From Spirochaetales bacterium (GTDB lineage: Bacteria > Spirochaetota > Spirochaetia > UBA9216), in NCBI GenBank assembly GCA_016342585.1, contig JAEINK010000051.1:1-38131 (forward strand): DNA of 38,131 nt. The letters run 5' to 3'. The notes below the pieces were generated by a model. The model had not been told where the DNA came from and ran no database searches. It saw only the letters and a list, made by a program, of their open reading frames with translations. Positions 9,708-17,312 of this stretch are shown here, in pieces. Both the position numbers and the translations under genes were made by a program. Position 1 is the first letter of the stretch, and each line of letters begins with the position of its first letter.

Positions 9708-10580
9708 ATGAATCAACCTTTTGTTTCCGTCCTGGTCCCTGTTTACAATCGTGCCGACCTGGTTCTCCAGGCTCTGAACTCCGTCCTTTCCCAGGAGTAT
9801 GAAAAATTTGAAATCCTTATTGTCGATGATGGTTCCGATGACGGGACGCCCCCTGTCCTTGAAGATTTTAAATCTCAGGCATCCCGCTTGAGGCCGGAGA
9901 TTGGTGTAAAAATAATCCGGCAGAGCCACTCGGGGATGGCCGGTCAGGCGAGAAACCGTGGCGTTGCCGAGGCAGAGGGTGAGTGGCTGGCCTTCCTGGA
10001 CAGTGATGACCTCTGGCTGCCGGAAAAGCTTTCCCGTCAGGTGGCGGATATTCTCAGCCATCCCGGCTGTCGAATCTCCCACACCCGGGAGGTCTGGCGC
10101 CGGGGGGAGAAGGTTGTCTCCCAGAAAGGGCAGAAGCACCGGCGGGCCGGGGACATTTTTACTCCTGCCCTGGAAAAATGTATCATCGGTCCTTCCACCG
10201 TGATGATGGAAGCGGCCCTCTACCGGGAGACCGGCGGGTTTCATGAGGCGCTTGAGATAGCCGAAGATTATGAGTACTGGCTCCGGATTACGGCCCGGTA
10301 TTCGGTCTGTTATCTGGAAGAACCCCTGACAATAAAAAGGGCCGGCGACTGGGATCAGCTTTCAGAGAAATATGGGCAGATTGAAATTTTCAGGATTAAA
10401 GGTCTGGAGCATGTCATAAAAGAGGGGTTAATCCCGGATGAACGATTATCCGAAGCGGCGGCCGTTCTATCACGTAAATGCAGGATCTACGCTGCCGGAT
10501 GTTTGAAAAGGGGAAAAATAGAAGAGGCCAATCGCTATCAGGCAAAAGCCGACCGCTTCTATCAGCCTGATATGGTGTAA
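9708..10580 (+). CDS. Family 2 glycosyltransferase
   Basis: The 290-residue protein has the GT-A fold signature of GT2 enzymes. It opens VSVLVPVYNRADLV, then has the nucleotide-binding IVDDGSDDGT (about 38-47), and the metal-binding DSDD at 98-101 inside LAFLDSDDLW. An acidic EDYEYW motif further on is the usual catalytic-base region. It should transfer a sugar from a nucleotide sugar to a glycan or lipid acceptor at the cytoplasmic face. There is no transmembrane segment. The acceptor cannot be read from sequence. DUF2804 follows after 37 bp with its own Shine-Dalgarno, so the two are probably co-transcribed. A galU gene nearby could supply UDP-glucose, but it is on the other strand and separate. 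Confidence 0.93.
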   Translation: MNQPFVSVLVPVYNRADLVLQALNSVLSQEYEKFEILIVDDGSDDGTPPVLEDFKSQASRLRPEIGVKIIRQSHSGMAGQARNRGVAEAEGEWLAFLDSDDLWLPEKLSRQVADILSHPGCRISHTREVWRRGEKVVSQKGQKHRRAGDIFTPALEKCIIGPSTVMMEAALYRETGGFHEALEIAEDYEYWLRITARYSVCYLEEPLTIKRAGDWDQLSEKYGQIEIFRIKGLEHVIKEGLIPDERLSEAAAVLSRKCRIYAAGCLKRGKIEEANRYQAKADRFYQPDMV

Positions 10581-10617
10581 GCAATATTTAAGATCAGAAT
10601 CAAAAAGGAGTGGATGA

Positions 10618-11661
10618 ATGCAAAAGGAGATTACGGCGCCCGGAGAACTTCTCAATGAAAAGGGTGAGATTATTCAAAAGGGCTGGGCAAGGCGGCCGGT
10701 GTTAAACTACAACCGGAAAAATATCCGGGGGAGTGCTCTTTTTATCAAGGAGTGGGATTACTACTATGTGACCAACACAAAATACAGCCTCTCCCTGACA
10801 ATGGCCGACAACGGGTATATGGCGTTCTACGCAATGACCCTCTTCGATTTTACAGATCCTGCCTCTCCCTCCGAGGTTTCTGCCAGTATCATACGGCCCT
10901 TTCCTCTGGGAAGACTTGAGTTGCCCGCCACCTCCCTTTCCGGAGATTGCCTTGTTCATGATAAAAAGATAGATCTCGCCTTTCTAACGACCGATGAGGG
11001 GAAGAGGTTGAAGATCGATTACCCTGAGTTTAATAAGGGAAAGGGGCTTAAAGCGGATCTTTTTCTGTGGCGTGACAAAAACCACGATTCGATTATGATC
11101 GCCACCCCTTTTAAGAAGCGGGGCAAGTTCTACTTCAACGAAAAGGTGAACTGCATGCCCTCCGGGGGAAAAATCGAAACCGGCGGGATGGTGATGGAAT
11201 TTGAACCGGAGACGGCCATGGGAGTCCTGGACTGGGGGCGGGGAGTCTGGACTTATGAGAATACCTGGTACTGGGGCTCCGCCTCGGGCCTGCTTGAAGG
11301 AAAACCCTTCGGCTTTAATATCGGTTATGGTTTTGGGGATACATCGGCCGCCACGGAGAATGTTATCTTCTATGAAGGGAGAGCCCATAAACTTGAGGAT
11401 ATTCAATTCCACATCCCCGGGGAACCTGAAGGCTCGGAACGGTATATGGAGCCCTGGAAATTCTCATCCTCCGACGGCCGATTTGAACTGGATTTCTTCC
11501 CTGTTCTGGACCGTTTTTCCGAGACCTCCCTGGCCATTCTCAAGAGTCATCAGCATCAGGTTTTCGGGAATTTTTCCGGCAGGCTTATCCTTGATGACGG
11601 GACACCTCTGGAAATCAAGGCGTTCCACGGCTTCGCCGAGAAGGTCTTCAACCGTTGGTAG
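10618..11661 (+). CDS. DUF2804 family protein
   Basis: The 347-residue protein starts at an ATG preceded by aaggag (10605-10610). The sequence opens ITAPGELLNEKGEIIQKGWA and contains MGVLDWGRGVWTYENTWYWG, GKPFGFNIGYGFGDTSAATE and a C-terminal FHGFAEKVFNRW. These are characteristic of the DUF2804 family, whose members are about this length and have no established function. The composition is beta-rich and aromatic-rich, suggesting a beta-sandwich or lipocalin-like fold. There is no signal peptide or membrane segment, so it should be cytoplasmic. It lies 37 bp after the glycosyltransferase, probably in the same transcript. The assignment to the family is firm; its role is unknown. Confidence 0.85.
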   Translation: MQKEITAPGELLNEKGEIIQKGWARRPVLNYNRKNIRGSALFIKEWDYYYVTNTKYSLSLTMADNGYMAFYAMTLFDFTDPASPSEVSASIIRPFPLGRLELPATSLSGDCLVHDKKIDLAFLTTDEGKRLKIDYPEFNKGKGLKADLFLWRDKNHDSIMIATPFKKRGKFYFNEKVNCMPSGGKIETGGMVMEFEPETAMGVLDWGRGVWTYENTWYWGSASGLLEGKPFGFNIGYGFGDTSAATENVIFYEGRAHKLEDIQFHIPGEPEGSERYMEPWKFSSSDGRFELDFFPVLDRFSETSLAILKSHQHQVFGNFSGRLILDDGTPLEIKAFHGFAEKVFNRW

Positions 11662-11777
11662 GATCCGCAGTAAGGGGTTGGCAAAACCTCGAAATAAAAG
11701 TATGAACTGGGAACAGGATCTTTTTTAAGATGATTAATCACAGAAATGAGAGTTTACATAAATAAGGAGAATCGAGT

Positions 11778-11942
11778 ATGGCAAAATGGATTAAGGCAAA
11801 TGAAGAGTTATATATCAACCTGGATCAGGCAATCAGCATTTACTTCCCGGAGGATGATCCCAAAGCGGTGGTTATCGATGAACTGGAAGTTGATTTGAGT
11901 GATGTGTTACGAACCGAAATCATGGATTACCTGGGCAAATAG
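11778..11942 (+). CDS. 54-residue acidic small protein of unknown function
   Basis: A short frame starts at ATG 11778 behind aaggaga (11763-11769, 8-nt spacing) and ends at TAG 11940-11942. The product begins MAKWIKANEELYINLDQAIS and ends RTEIMDYLGK. It is acidic, with a repeated Leu/Asp/Glu pattern, and is soluble. The strong ribosome site and biased codon use support a real gene. I do not recognise the family. It lies 116 bp after the DUF2804 gene and 54 bp before the YczE-like gene, all on the same strand. Confidence 0.7.
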   Translation: MAKWIKANEELYINLDQAISIYFPEDDPKAVVIDELEVDLSDVLRTEIMDYLGK

Positions 11943-11996
11943 CACGTGCATGGTAGTTCTGTTTCCCTGTTACACTAATCGCAATCAGGTTGAAAA

Positions 11997-12635
11997 TTGA
12001 AAAATACACTGTTGATCCGGTTACTCATTTTTACTGCGGGTTTGTTTATTATGGCCTTCGGGGTAGCCTTGTCGGTAAAGGCGAACCTGGGGATATCCCC
12101 GGTTTCGTGTATTCCTTATATTTTCAGCCTGAAATACCCTTTAACGATAGGTGCGCTGACTATTATTTTTAATATAGTGCTTATTCTGTTGCAGATTATT
12201 CTGTTACGAAAAAGATATCAGCCGTTTCAGTTGTTTCAATTACTCGTTGCCCTTGTTTTTGGATTTTTCATTGATTTTACGATGTATCTCCTTTCGGGGG
12301 TCACGGTACCCGGGTATACAGGGCGTCTTGCCTTTTGTTTGTTAAGTTGTTTTCTGATGGGCCTTGCTGTGTTTATCGAAGTAAAGGCCCGGCTCATCTA
12401 TCTCCCGGGTGAGGGGCTTGCCCTGGCCATATCCGAAACATTTCCCATTGATTTTGGTAAAGCCAAAGTTGGGGCCGACTGTACAATGGTTGCCGTCGGG
12501 ATAATCAGTTCCTTCGTTTTATTGCATCATCTGAAGGGGATACGTGAGGGGACGATCCTCGCGGCTCTGATGATAGGTTCCATTGCAAAATTTCTGAAGA
12601 AAAAGATACTATTTTTTGATAAGGTTCTGGCTTAG
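11997..12635 (+). CDS. YczE/YitT-type integral membrane protein
   Basis: The 212-residue protein appears to start at TTG 11997, just after aatcagg; there is no ATG near the first membrane helix. About five or six hydrophobic segments follow. The N-terminal run FIMAFGVALSVKANLGISPV matches the YczE/YyaS (DUF6198) signature 'G.al...a.lG..P.d'. Family members are thought to be transporters or membrane regulators, but their substrates are mostly unknown. A strong bidirectional terminator lies just downstream. Upstream is the 54-residue gene. Membrane location is clear; function is not. Confidence 0.8.
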   Translation: MKNTLLIRLLIFTAGLFIMAFGVALSVKANLGISPVSCIPYIFSLKYPLTIGALTIIFNIVLILLQIILLRKRYQPFQLFQLLVALVFGFFIDFTMYLLSGVTVPGYTGRLAFCLLSCFLMGLAVFIEVKARLIYLPGEGLALAISETFPIDFGKAKVGADCTMVAVGIISSFVLLHHLKGIREGTILAALMIGSIAKFLKKKILFFDKVLA

Positions 12636-12670
12636 ATTCTGTAAGAAAACATGGTTGAACCGTTCAGATA

Positions 12671-12702
12671 AAAAAACTCCCGCAGATATCGGGAGTTTTT
12701 TT
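12671..12702. terminator. Bidirectional intrinsic terminator between the YczE-like gene and galU
   Basis: A 12-bp inverted repeat, aaaaaactcccg and cgggagtttttt with a 7-nt loop (cagatat), ends in T-runs on both strands. It is correctly placed to stop both converging genes. Confidence 0.92.
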
Positions 12703-12741
12703 ATATTCTGATATTATAAGTATTGCGGAAATGACCGGTGA

Positions 12742-13581
12742 TTATCTTCGAATCTGATCAGCGGCCTCAAGAATCTCGGCGGCCATATCCGGATCTTTTG
12801 CGGCGTATTTCAGTATGGCTTTCAGGTAGCCCGCCGGACTTCCTGTATCGAGCCTCTCCCCTTCCAGGGGTTTAAAGACAACACCATCCCTGTCCATCTG
12901 CTGTTTTAAGGCATAGGTGTGGAAGTATTCTCCTGTGGTGTGTTTTCCCCACCCTTCTCTCAGGTACTTGAAGATATCCGGGGTGTAGAGGTAACGGCCA
13001 ATGGTGGCCTCTTTACTGGGCTCTGTCCCCGGGGCAGGTTTCTCCACGATGTCTTTCACATGGAATCCATCCTCCTTGAGGGCGAGGATCCCGTACCTCT
13101 CCAGGTTGGGAGGGTTGTGAAGGGTGGAGAGGACTGAACAGCCCGTCTCTTCCCAGGTTTTGATCAGCTGGGCGGCCAGGGGGGTCTCTCCGAAGTGAAG
13201 GTCATCCGGGTAGGCAACCACAAAGGGTTCATCCCCAATCATTTTTTCGGGCAGCATCAGGGCCTGACCTGTCCCCTTCATCTCCTGCTGTCTGATGAAT
13301 GAGATATTCGCCTTATAGGGGGCGATTTTTTCAAGTTTAGCGGCGGCCCCCTCTCTCCGGAAGATCTCTTCAAGTTCGATCTCCCTGTCTAAATAGTCCT
13401 CCAGGGACTTCTTTCTTCTGGAGGTAATCACGATTATATCTTCAATCCCGGACTGGATGAACTCATCAATTATAAACGCAATGGAGGGTTTGTCTATAAG
13501 GGGAAGCATCTCCTTCGGTATAGTTTTTGTAACCGGTAGAAACCGGGTTCCGTAGCCTGCAGCCAGTATTAATCCTTTCAT
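12742..13581 (-). CDS. galU: UTP-glucose-1-phosphate uridylyltransferase
   Basis: This makes UDP-glucose from UTP and glucose-1-phosphate in the cytoplasm, feeding surface glycans and glycolipids. The 279-residue length is normal for the family. The N-terminal LILAAGYGTRFLPVTKTIPK is the nucleotide-binding and pyrophosphorylase loop, followed by EMLPLIDKP. Further support comes from FVVAYPDDLHF, VEKPAPG and GRYLYTPDIF, all diagnostic of GalU-type enzymes. It is monocistronic, with a terminator shared with the opposing YczE-like gene. A -10 box (GATAAT) lies 6 nt before the ATG and there is no Shine-Dalgarno, so it is probably leaderless. Confidence 0.96.
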   Translation of the reverse strand: MKGLILAAGYGTRFLPVTKTIPKEMLPLIDKPSIAFIIDEFIQSGIEDIIVITSRRKKSLEDYLDREIELEEIFRREGAAAKLEKIAPYKANISFIRQQEMKGTGQALMLPEKMIGDEPFVVAYPDDLHFGETPLAAQLIKTWEETGCSVLSTLHNPPNLERYGILALKEDGFHVKDIVEKPAPGTEPSKEATIGRYLYTPDIFKYLREGWGKHTTGEYFHTYALKQQMDRDGVVFKPLEGERLDTGSPAGYLKAILKYAAKDPDMAAEILEAADQIRR

Positions 13582-13587
13582 GAGTTT

Positions 13588-13617
13588 ATTATCTCATGAC
13601 AACCCTCTCTGGTTCAA
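13588..13617 (-). promoter_or_regulatory. galU promoter (leaderless type)
   Basis: Minus strand: TTGAAC (13612-13617), an 18-bp spacer and GATAAT (13588-13593), then 6 nt to the ATG at 13581. Confidence 0.45.
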
Positions 13618-13727
13618 CAGGGAAGATGTTTAAAAAAATCCCCGATAGGGCTGAGTAGAATCTGACTTGGGTTTTACGGCTTTTCCCCTCTATTGTTCCG
13701 GTGGTATTTTAATCCCCTTTTTTTTCT

Positions 13728-13735
13728 GATATATT
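13728..13735 (+). promoter_or_regulatory. Extended -10 promoter of the PanE-like gene (leaderless type)
   Basis: TATATT (13730-13735) is preceded by TG in an extended -10 arrangement (tgatatatt, 13727-13735) and lies 6 nt before the ATG at 13742. No good -35 or Shine-Dalgarno is visible. Confidence 0.4.
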
Positions 13736-13741
13736 CACCTT

Positions 13742-14695
13742 ATGAATAATGAACGAACTCAGATTGTTGTGTATGGAATAGGCGGTGTAGGCGGCTACTT
13801 CGGTGGACTCATTGCCCGGAGTATTAATAGCGGGCCGGCTGGTACCGAACAGGTGAACTTTATAGCCCGGGGAGAGCATCTGAAGCAGATTCAGGATAAG
13901 GGGCTCCTTGTTAAACTGGGCAGCGGTGAAGAGTTCAGGGCTTTTCCCAATACCGCTTCGGATGATCCAACCCCCCTCCCCATCATCGATGTTCTTTTTC
14001 TCTGTGTTAAAGCCTACGACCTGGATGAGGCACTGGATAAAATGAGGGATAAGATTTTCCCCCATACCCTGATTATCCCCCTGATGAATGGAGTCGATAT
14101 ACGGGATCGGATTATCCGGAAGCTGGATAGGGGGATTGTCATGCCCACCTGTGTTTATGTTTCCTCCAGGGTTTCTGCTCCCGGTGAAATTACCCAGATT
14201 GGACCCGAAGGGACAATCCTGACGGGAAACAGGAAGGGAACCCGGGATGTGTACCCTGAATCAATCCTGAAGCTTGCCCTGGCCTGTGGGCTGAATCTCC
14301 GCTGGAGTGATGATCCCGAGTTTGATATCTGGAATAAATACCTCTTTATTGCCTCCTTCGCCCTGGTAACAGCTGCCTATAAGCTTTCAATTGGAGAGGT
14401 CCTTGTCGATTCTGAAGCCAGGAGTGATGTTGAAGGTTTGATGGGTGAGATCGTTGCGCTCGGAAAGTTACGGGATATTGAATTCCCGGAAGATGTCATC
14501 CCCGCCACCCTTGAGAAAGCGGCAACATTTCCGGCAGAGACCAGGACTTCCTTTCAGCAGGATGTGGAGGCGGGAAAAGCCCATACGGAGATCGATATTT
14601 TTGGGGGAACCTTGATAAAAATGGGGTGTGAATCCGCTAAAGAGATGGTCTTTTTGAAAAAAATTCTGGATCGGCTTGGAAATGTTCCTTCTTAG
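13742..14695 (+). CDS. Ketopantoate reductase (PanE/ApbA) family protein
   Basis: The family reduces 2-dehydropantoate to pantoate with NADPH in coenzyme A synthesis. Here the Rossmann motif YGIGGVGGYFGG (about 11-22), LCVKAYD with Lys90, and LMNGVD with Asn116 match the family. The catalytic lysine is Lys199 in DIWNKYLFIAS. However, the two Asn residues normally four and eight positions later (N180 and N184 in E. coli PanE) are Ile203 and Ala207 here. The enzyme may therefore be a paralogue acting on another 2-oxo acid. The 317-residue length is normal. The lipoprotein gene starts 12 bp downstream, suggesting an operon, although the two share no obvious function. I leave the symbol blank because of the missing residues. 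Confidence 0.85.
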   Translation: MNNERTQIVVYGIGGVGGYFGGLIARSINSGPAGTEQVNFIARGEHLKQIQDKGLLVKLGSGEEFRAFPNTASDDPTPLPIIDVLFLCVKAYDLDEALDKMRDKIFPHTLIIPLMNGVDIRDRIIRKLDRGIVMPTCVYVSSRVSAPGEITQIGPEGTILTGNRKGTRDVYPESILKLALACGLNLRWSDDPEFDIWNKYLFIASFALVTAAYKLSIGEVLVDSEARSDVEGLMGEIVALGKLRDIEFPEDVIPATLEKAATFPAETRTSFQQDVEAGKAHTEIDIFGGTLIKMGCESAKEMVFLKKILDRLGNVPS

Positions 14696-14707
14696 AGGGT
14701 AAACTAA

Positions 14708-15553
14708 GTGTTCATGGATTCAACAATAGATGGAACTCTAGTTTCAAAAACACTAAACCCGGCACAGAATGGGGTGCGGAAGAGGGTTCTATCCCTTTTT
14801 CTGCTTTTTTGTATACTCATTTTAACCTTCTCCTGCTCATCCCGGCAGGAGATCGCGATAGATCTTTCCGGAGAGGGGACAGGGAGTATGGAAATTACTC
14901 TTCATCCTGTCTTAACTTCCTATCTTGCCGACCTTTCGATGGTTATGTCCGACACGGATGAGTCTCAGGATACTTCGGAAATCTCCGTCTTTGATGAGGT
15001 TGGGATCTGGAATGGTTTCGCCCTGAATAATTCGATCGATCTGGTCTCTGTGGATATTCCGAAACCAAATCAGCTCAAACTTGAATGGACATTTTCCGAT
15101 CTGAACGAACCCTTCCTGGATTCAGCAGGTTCGGCAGGGTCTGGAGCCACGGTGAAAACAGAGCGTAATGTTCTCTCCTTTAAGAAAGAGGGGAGACTAA
15201 GGATTTTCGAGTTCTATCTGGCGCCGGAGAATTTCTATCAGGTCTCAAAATATTTTCCCCTTATGGATGAAAATCTTCTGGCCTATTTTGGACCCAATCC
15301 TGATGATCCTGTCCCCGAGGATATCTATAAAGAGGATCTTGAGTTCGCTCTTGAAGACTATCTTGATAACGATTCCATTGATGATATCCTTGAAACCTCT
15401 ATTATTTCGCTTCTGGTAAAAACAGAAGGTAAACTTGTTTCGAACGTGGGGGGACGGATTGTAGATAGGGGGGTGCTTTTTGAGACGCCTTTGATTAAAA
15501 TTCTTACCTTAAACGAACCGGTTTTCTACAGGCTTGTTTTTACAGAAGAGTGA
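14708..15553 (+). CDS. Putative lipoprotein of unknown function
   Basis: The GTG start at 14708 has gaggg (14695-14699) upstream and lies 12 bp after the PanE-like stop. An alternative GTG at 14774 would shorten a long N-region to one just before the hydrophobic stretch. The signal segment VLSLFLLFCILILTFSC ends in Cys43 followed by SSRQE, a relaxed spirochaete-style lipobox. The mature part is acidic and beta-rich, beginning EIAIDLSGEGTGSMEIT, reminiscent of LppM-like lipoproteins. No enzyme motif is seen. It is probably tethered in the inner or outer membrane. The family assignment is uncertain; the lipoprotein call is firmer. Confidence 0.7.
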   Translation: MFMDSTIDGTLVSKTLNPAQNGVRKRVLSLFLLFCILILTFSCSSRQEIAIDLSGEGTGSMEITLHPVLTSYLADLSMVMSDTDESQDTSEISVFDEVGIWNGFALNNSIDLVSVDIPKPNQLKLEWTFSDLNEPFLDSAGSAGSGATVKTERNVLSFKKEGRLRIFEFYLAPENFYQVSKYFPLMDENLLAYFGPNPDDPVPEDIYKEDLEFALEDYLDNDSIDDILETSIISLLVKTEGKLVSNVGGRIVDRGVLFETPLIKILTLNEPVFYRLVFTEE

Positions 15554-15602
15554 AAAATTATTCTAATATCCTTTATGTGTGGCTAATTGGGCAATAAGTC
15601 AT

Positions 15603-15608
15603 TATAAT
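15603..15608 (+). promoter_or_regulatory. -10 box upstream of the PilZ gene
   Basis: A perfect TATAAT (15603-15608) lies 20 nt before the preferred GTG start. The -35 region is poor. The leader is just long enough to hold the ggaga ribosome site. Confidence 0.4.
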
Positions 15609-15628
15609 TCATTCAATGGAGAGTGATT

Positions 15629-16417
15629 GTGGAAAACAGGATTGAAGGTAAAAAGGTTTTTTTTGTATACCCCCATTCTGTGTTTCAGGAAAACCTGATT
15701 CAGAGACTTGTTGATTTGGAATTTGAGATGTACATCCTCAAAGATCATGAGGATATTTACCCCGTACTTGAACTTTACCCCGATGCGGTATTTTTTCTGA
15801 ATATTGATAAAGGGTTATCCCGAAATGAATGGGAGGCCTTTGTTCGTTCGCTTCTGGGTCTCAGTAATGGTACAATAAGCCTTGGAATTTTCAGCTATGA
15901 ATTTGACAGGGATGTTGCCGAGCTTTATCTTATGGAGCTGGCATTACCCTGCGGGTATATTCAACTTAAACAGAAACTTGATGATGCGGCAAACATTATC
16001 TCCAAAACTCTCATCGCCAATGAGGTAAAGAGTCGTCGAAAATATGTCCGATATCAGGCTGGAGAGGGTTCTACCCTCAAGCTTAATGCTTCTATACATG
16101 GAAAGCTGTGTGATGGGATTGGTGTTGATATTAGCTCGGCCGGAATGGCGATTATCTTCAATGAGCAGGATCTGAACATTAAGAAAAACTCCCTCCTTAC
16201 GGATCTTCAGCTGAACCTTTCGGGCCGCAGGCTGAGAGTTTCGGGTGTTATCCTGGGGTTTCGTCAGGAGAGTGAATCGTCCCGGCGTATTTTTATCCTT
16301 CTGTTTGATCAGAAAGTGGGTTCGGAAGCCAGAAGTGTTATTCGTAATTATGTCCACCAGCAACTTCAGCAGGTGATGATTAAGGCCTTGGCTAATAAGG
16401 GGAAAGAACCTGTTTAA
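15629..16417 (+). CDS. PilZ-domain c-di-GMP receptor protein
   Basis: The start is placed at GTG 15629, because ggaga (15618-15622) is 6 nt before it. A GTG at 15623 would leave no spacing. The C-terminal PilZ domain shows the c-di-GMP-binding RxxxR motif within SRRKYVRYQ (about 136-141) and the second motif DISSAG (about 167-172). The N-terminal 120 residues (KKVFFVYPHS... PDAVFFLNID) resemble a degenerate receiver-like domain often fused to PilZ in spirochaetes. It should sense c-di-GMP and affect motility, envelope or attachment; the target is unknown. It is convergent with the gene ending at 16430, with a 12-bp gap and no terminator seen. Confidence 0.88.
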   Translation: MENRIEGKKVFFVYPHSVFQENLIQRLVDLEFEMYILKDHEDIYPVLELYPDAVFFLNIDKGLSRNEWEAFVRSLLGLSNGTISLGIFSYEFDRDVAELYLMELALPCGYIQLKQKLDDAANIISKTLIANEVKSRRKYVRYQAGEGSTLKLNASIHGKLCDGIGVDISSAGMAIIFNEQDLNIKKNSLLTDLQLNLSGRRLRVSGVILGFRQESESSRRIFILLFDQKVGSEARSVIRNYVHQQLQQVMIKALANKGKEPV

Positions 16418-16429
16418 TTTGTGATTTTA

Positions 16430-16900
16430 CTATTCCCTTTTCGCATCATCGATCGCTTTGGTAAGGGAAGACTTATCAAGAACCTCGAAAAAATATCCCT
16501 TTTTATCACCAGCCAGAACTTCATTGACTATAATAGAAAATAATTTTGTCAGGCCGGAGATGGGTTTTGACGGACCGGGCTGACCCGATATTCGCGCTGC
16601 CGCTGTGGACTGGGATATTTCGGTGACCCCTGTGATCTCCGAAACCGGGATAACTAAAGTGGTTTTTTCCCAGTTCGATTTCTTCTTTTTCATGAACATT
16701 CCGAGTAATCCACCCTCTTTCTCAAAATCCTCAAAAATAAGTTTATCATCAATAATGTAGAGGAGCCCGGAAAGCTCTTTCGTACCCTCTTCAAGTGTTC
16801 CAATCAAACGTGTGAATGTTTTATAACGGATTTTCCCATTATATTCGGTCTCTTTTTCCTGCCAGAACTGGTCGGCTTCGGAATTATTGTTTTGTTCCAT
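16430..16900 (-). CDS. Hypothetical protein with PH/GRAM-like segment
   Basis: This 156-residue soluble protein has no signal peptide. Its middle, SGLLYIIDDKLIFEDFEKEG then LVIPVSEITGV, has the strand pattern of a PH- or GRAM-like domain ('g.lyitn..liF... i..i.dI..v'). I do not recognise a named family. It has its own promoter and is divergent from the signalling operon that starts at 16977, leaving only 76 bp for both promoters. Shared regulation is possible. The frame is well supported by lack of overlap and by codon use. Confidence 0.6.
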   Translation of the reverse strand: MEQNNNSEADQFWQEKETEYNGKIRYKTFTRLIGTLEEGTKELSGLLYIIDDKLIFEDFEKEGGLLGMFMKKKKSNWEKTTLVIPVSEITGVTEISQSTAAARISGQPGPSKPISGLTKLFSIIVNEVLAGDKKGYFFEVLDKSSLTKAIDDAKRE

Positions 16901-16909
16901 AAACAGGAT

Positions 16910-16937
16910 ATTATCATATTAATCACAATTTTGTCAG
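16910..16937 (-). promoter_or_regulatory. Promoter of the PH-like gene (leaderless type)
   Basis: Minus strand: CTGACA (16932-16937), a 16-bp spacer and GATAAT (16910-16915), then 9 nt to the ATG. An 18-bp spacing to TAATAT is an alternative. Confidence 0.45.
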
Positions 16938-16962
16938 TGGTGATATCGGAAAGAAAATATGT

Positions 16963-16973
16963 TATGATATTAT
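16963..16973 (+). promoter_or_regulatory. -10 region of the signalling operon
   Basis: TATGAT (16963-16968) overlaps TATTAT (16968-16973) just before ATG 16977. No Shine-Dalgarno is present and the -35 is weak. Confidence 0.35.
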
Positions 16974-16976
16974 AGA

Positions 16977-17312
16977 ATGATATTTGATTACTCTTTAGAT
17001 GACTATCTTGAATTACGACGCGCACTCACCCCTCAGGAGCTGGCTATTGCCGAGGGTCTTGTCTGGGAATTGATGGATGAGTGGATGTACAGGTGGCATA
17101 GAACCTGGGAGCGGGGGCTTGTTTCCGAGATACTTGTGTTCGCCGGCAATTTGAAATCTCTCGGAGAGGAGAGATCTGTTTCTCTTTTAATCCTTTTCGG
17201 CCGTGAACTCGAAAAAGCTATAAGGGATTTTGATATTCTTCTTATAGATAAGTATATGAAAAGCTATCCCGATATGATTCGCATTCTTGGAGGCAAGCAT
17301 GACCACGCCTGA
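16977..17312 (+). CDS. Stand-alone helical (Hpt-like without His) signalling accessory protein
   Basis: The 111-residue helical protein overlaps the histidine kinase start by 14 bp. Residues from about 46 (VSEILVFAGNLKSLGEERSV) through GRELEKAIRDFDILLIDKYM have the spacing of the C-terminal helical tail found on many hybrid kinases and response regulators ('i..FA..L..lg......L..yg..L...a..FDi..i...L..fp.li'). That tail lacks a clear phosphoacceptor His, and none is obvious here. It probably works as a partner or regulatory module for the kinase. The resemblance is from pattern memory. The frame is certain from its overlap and codon use. Confidence 0.65.
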   Translation: MIFDYSLDDYLELRRALTPQELAIAEGLVWELMDEWMYRWHRTWERGLVSEILVFAGNLKSLGEERSVSLLILFGRELEKAIRDFDILLIDKYMKSYPDMIRILGGKHDHA

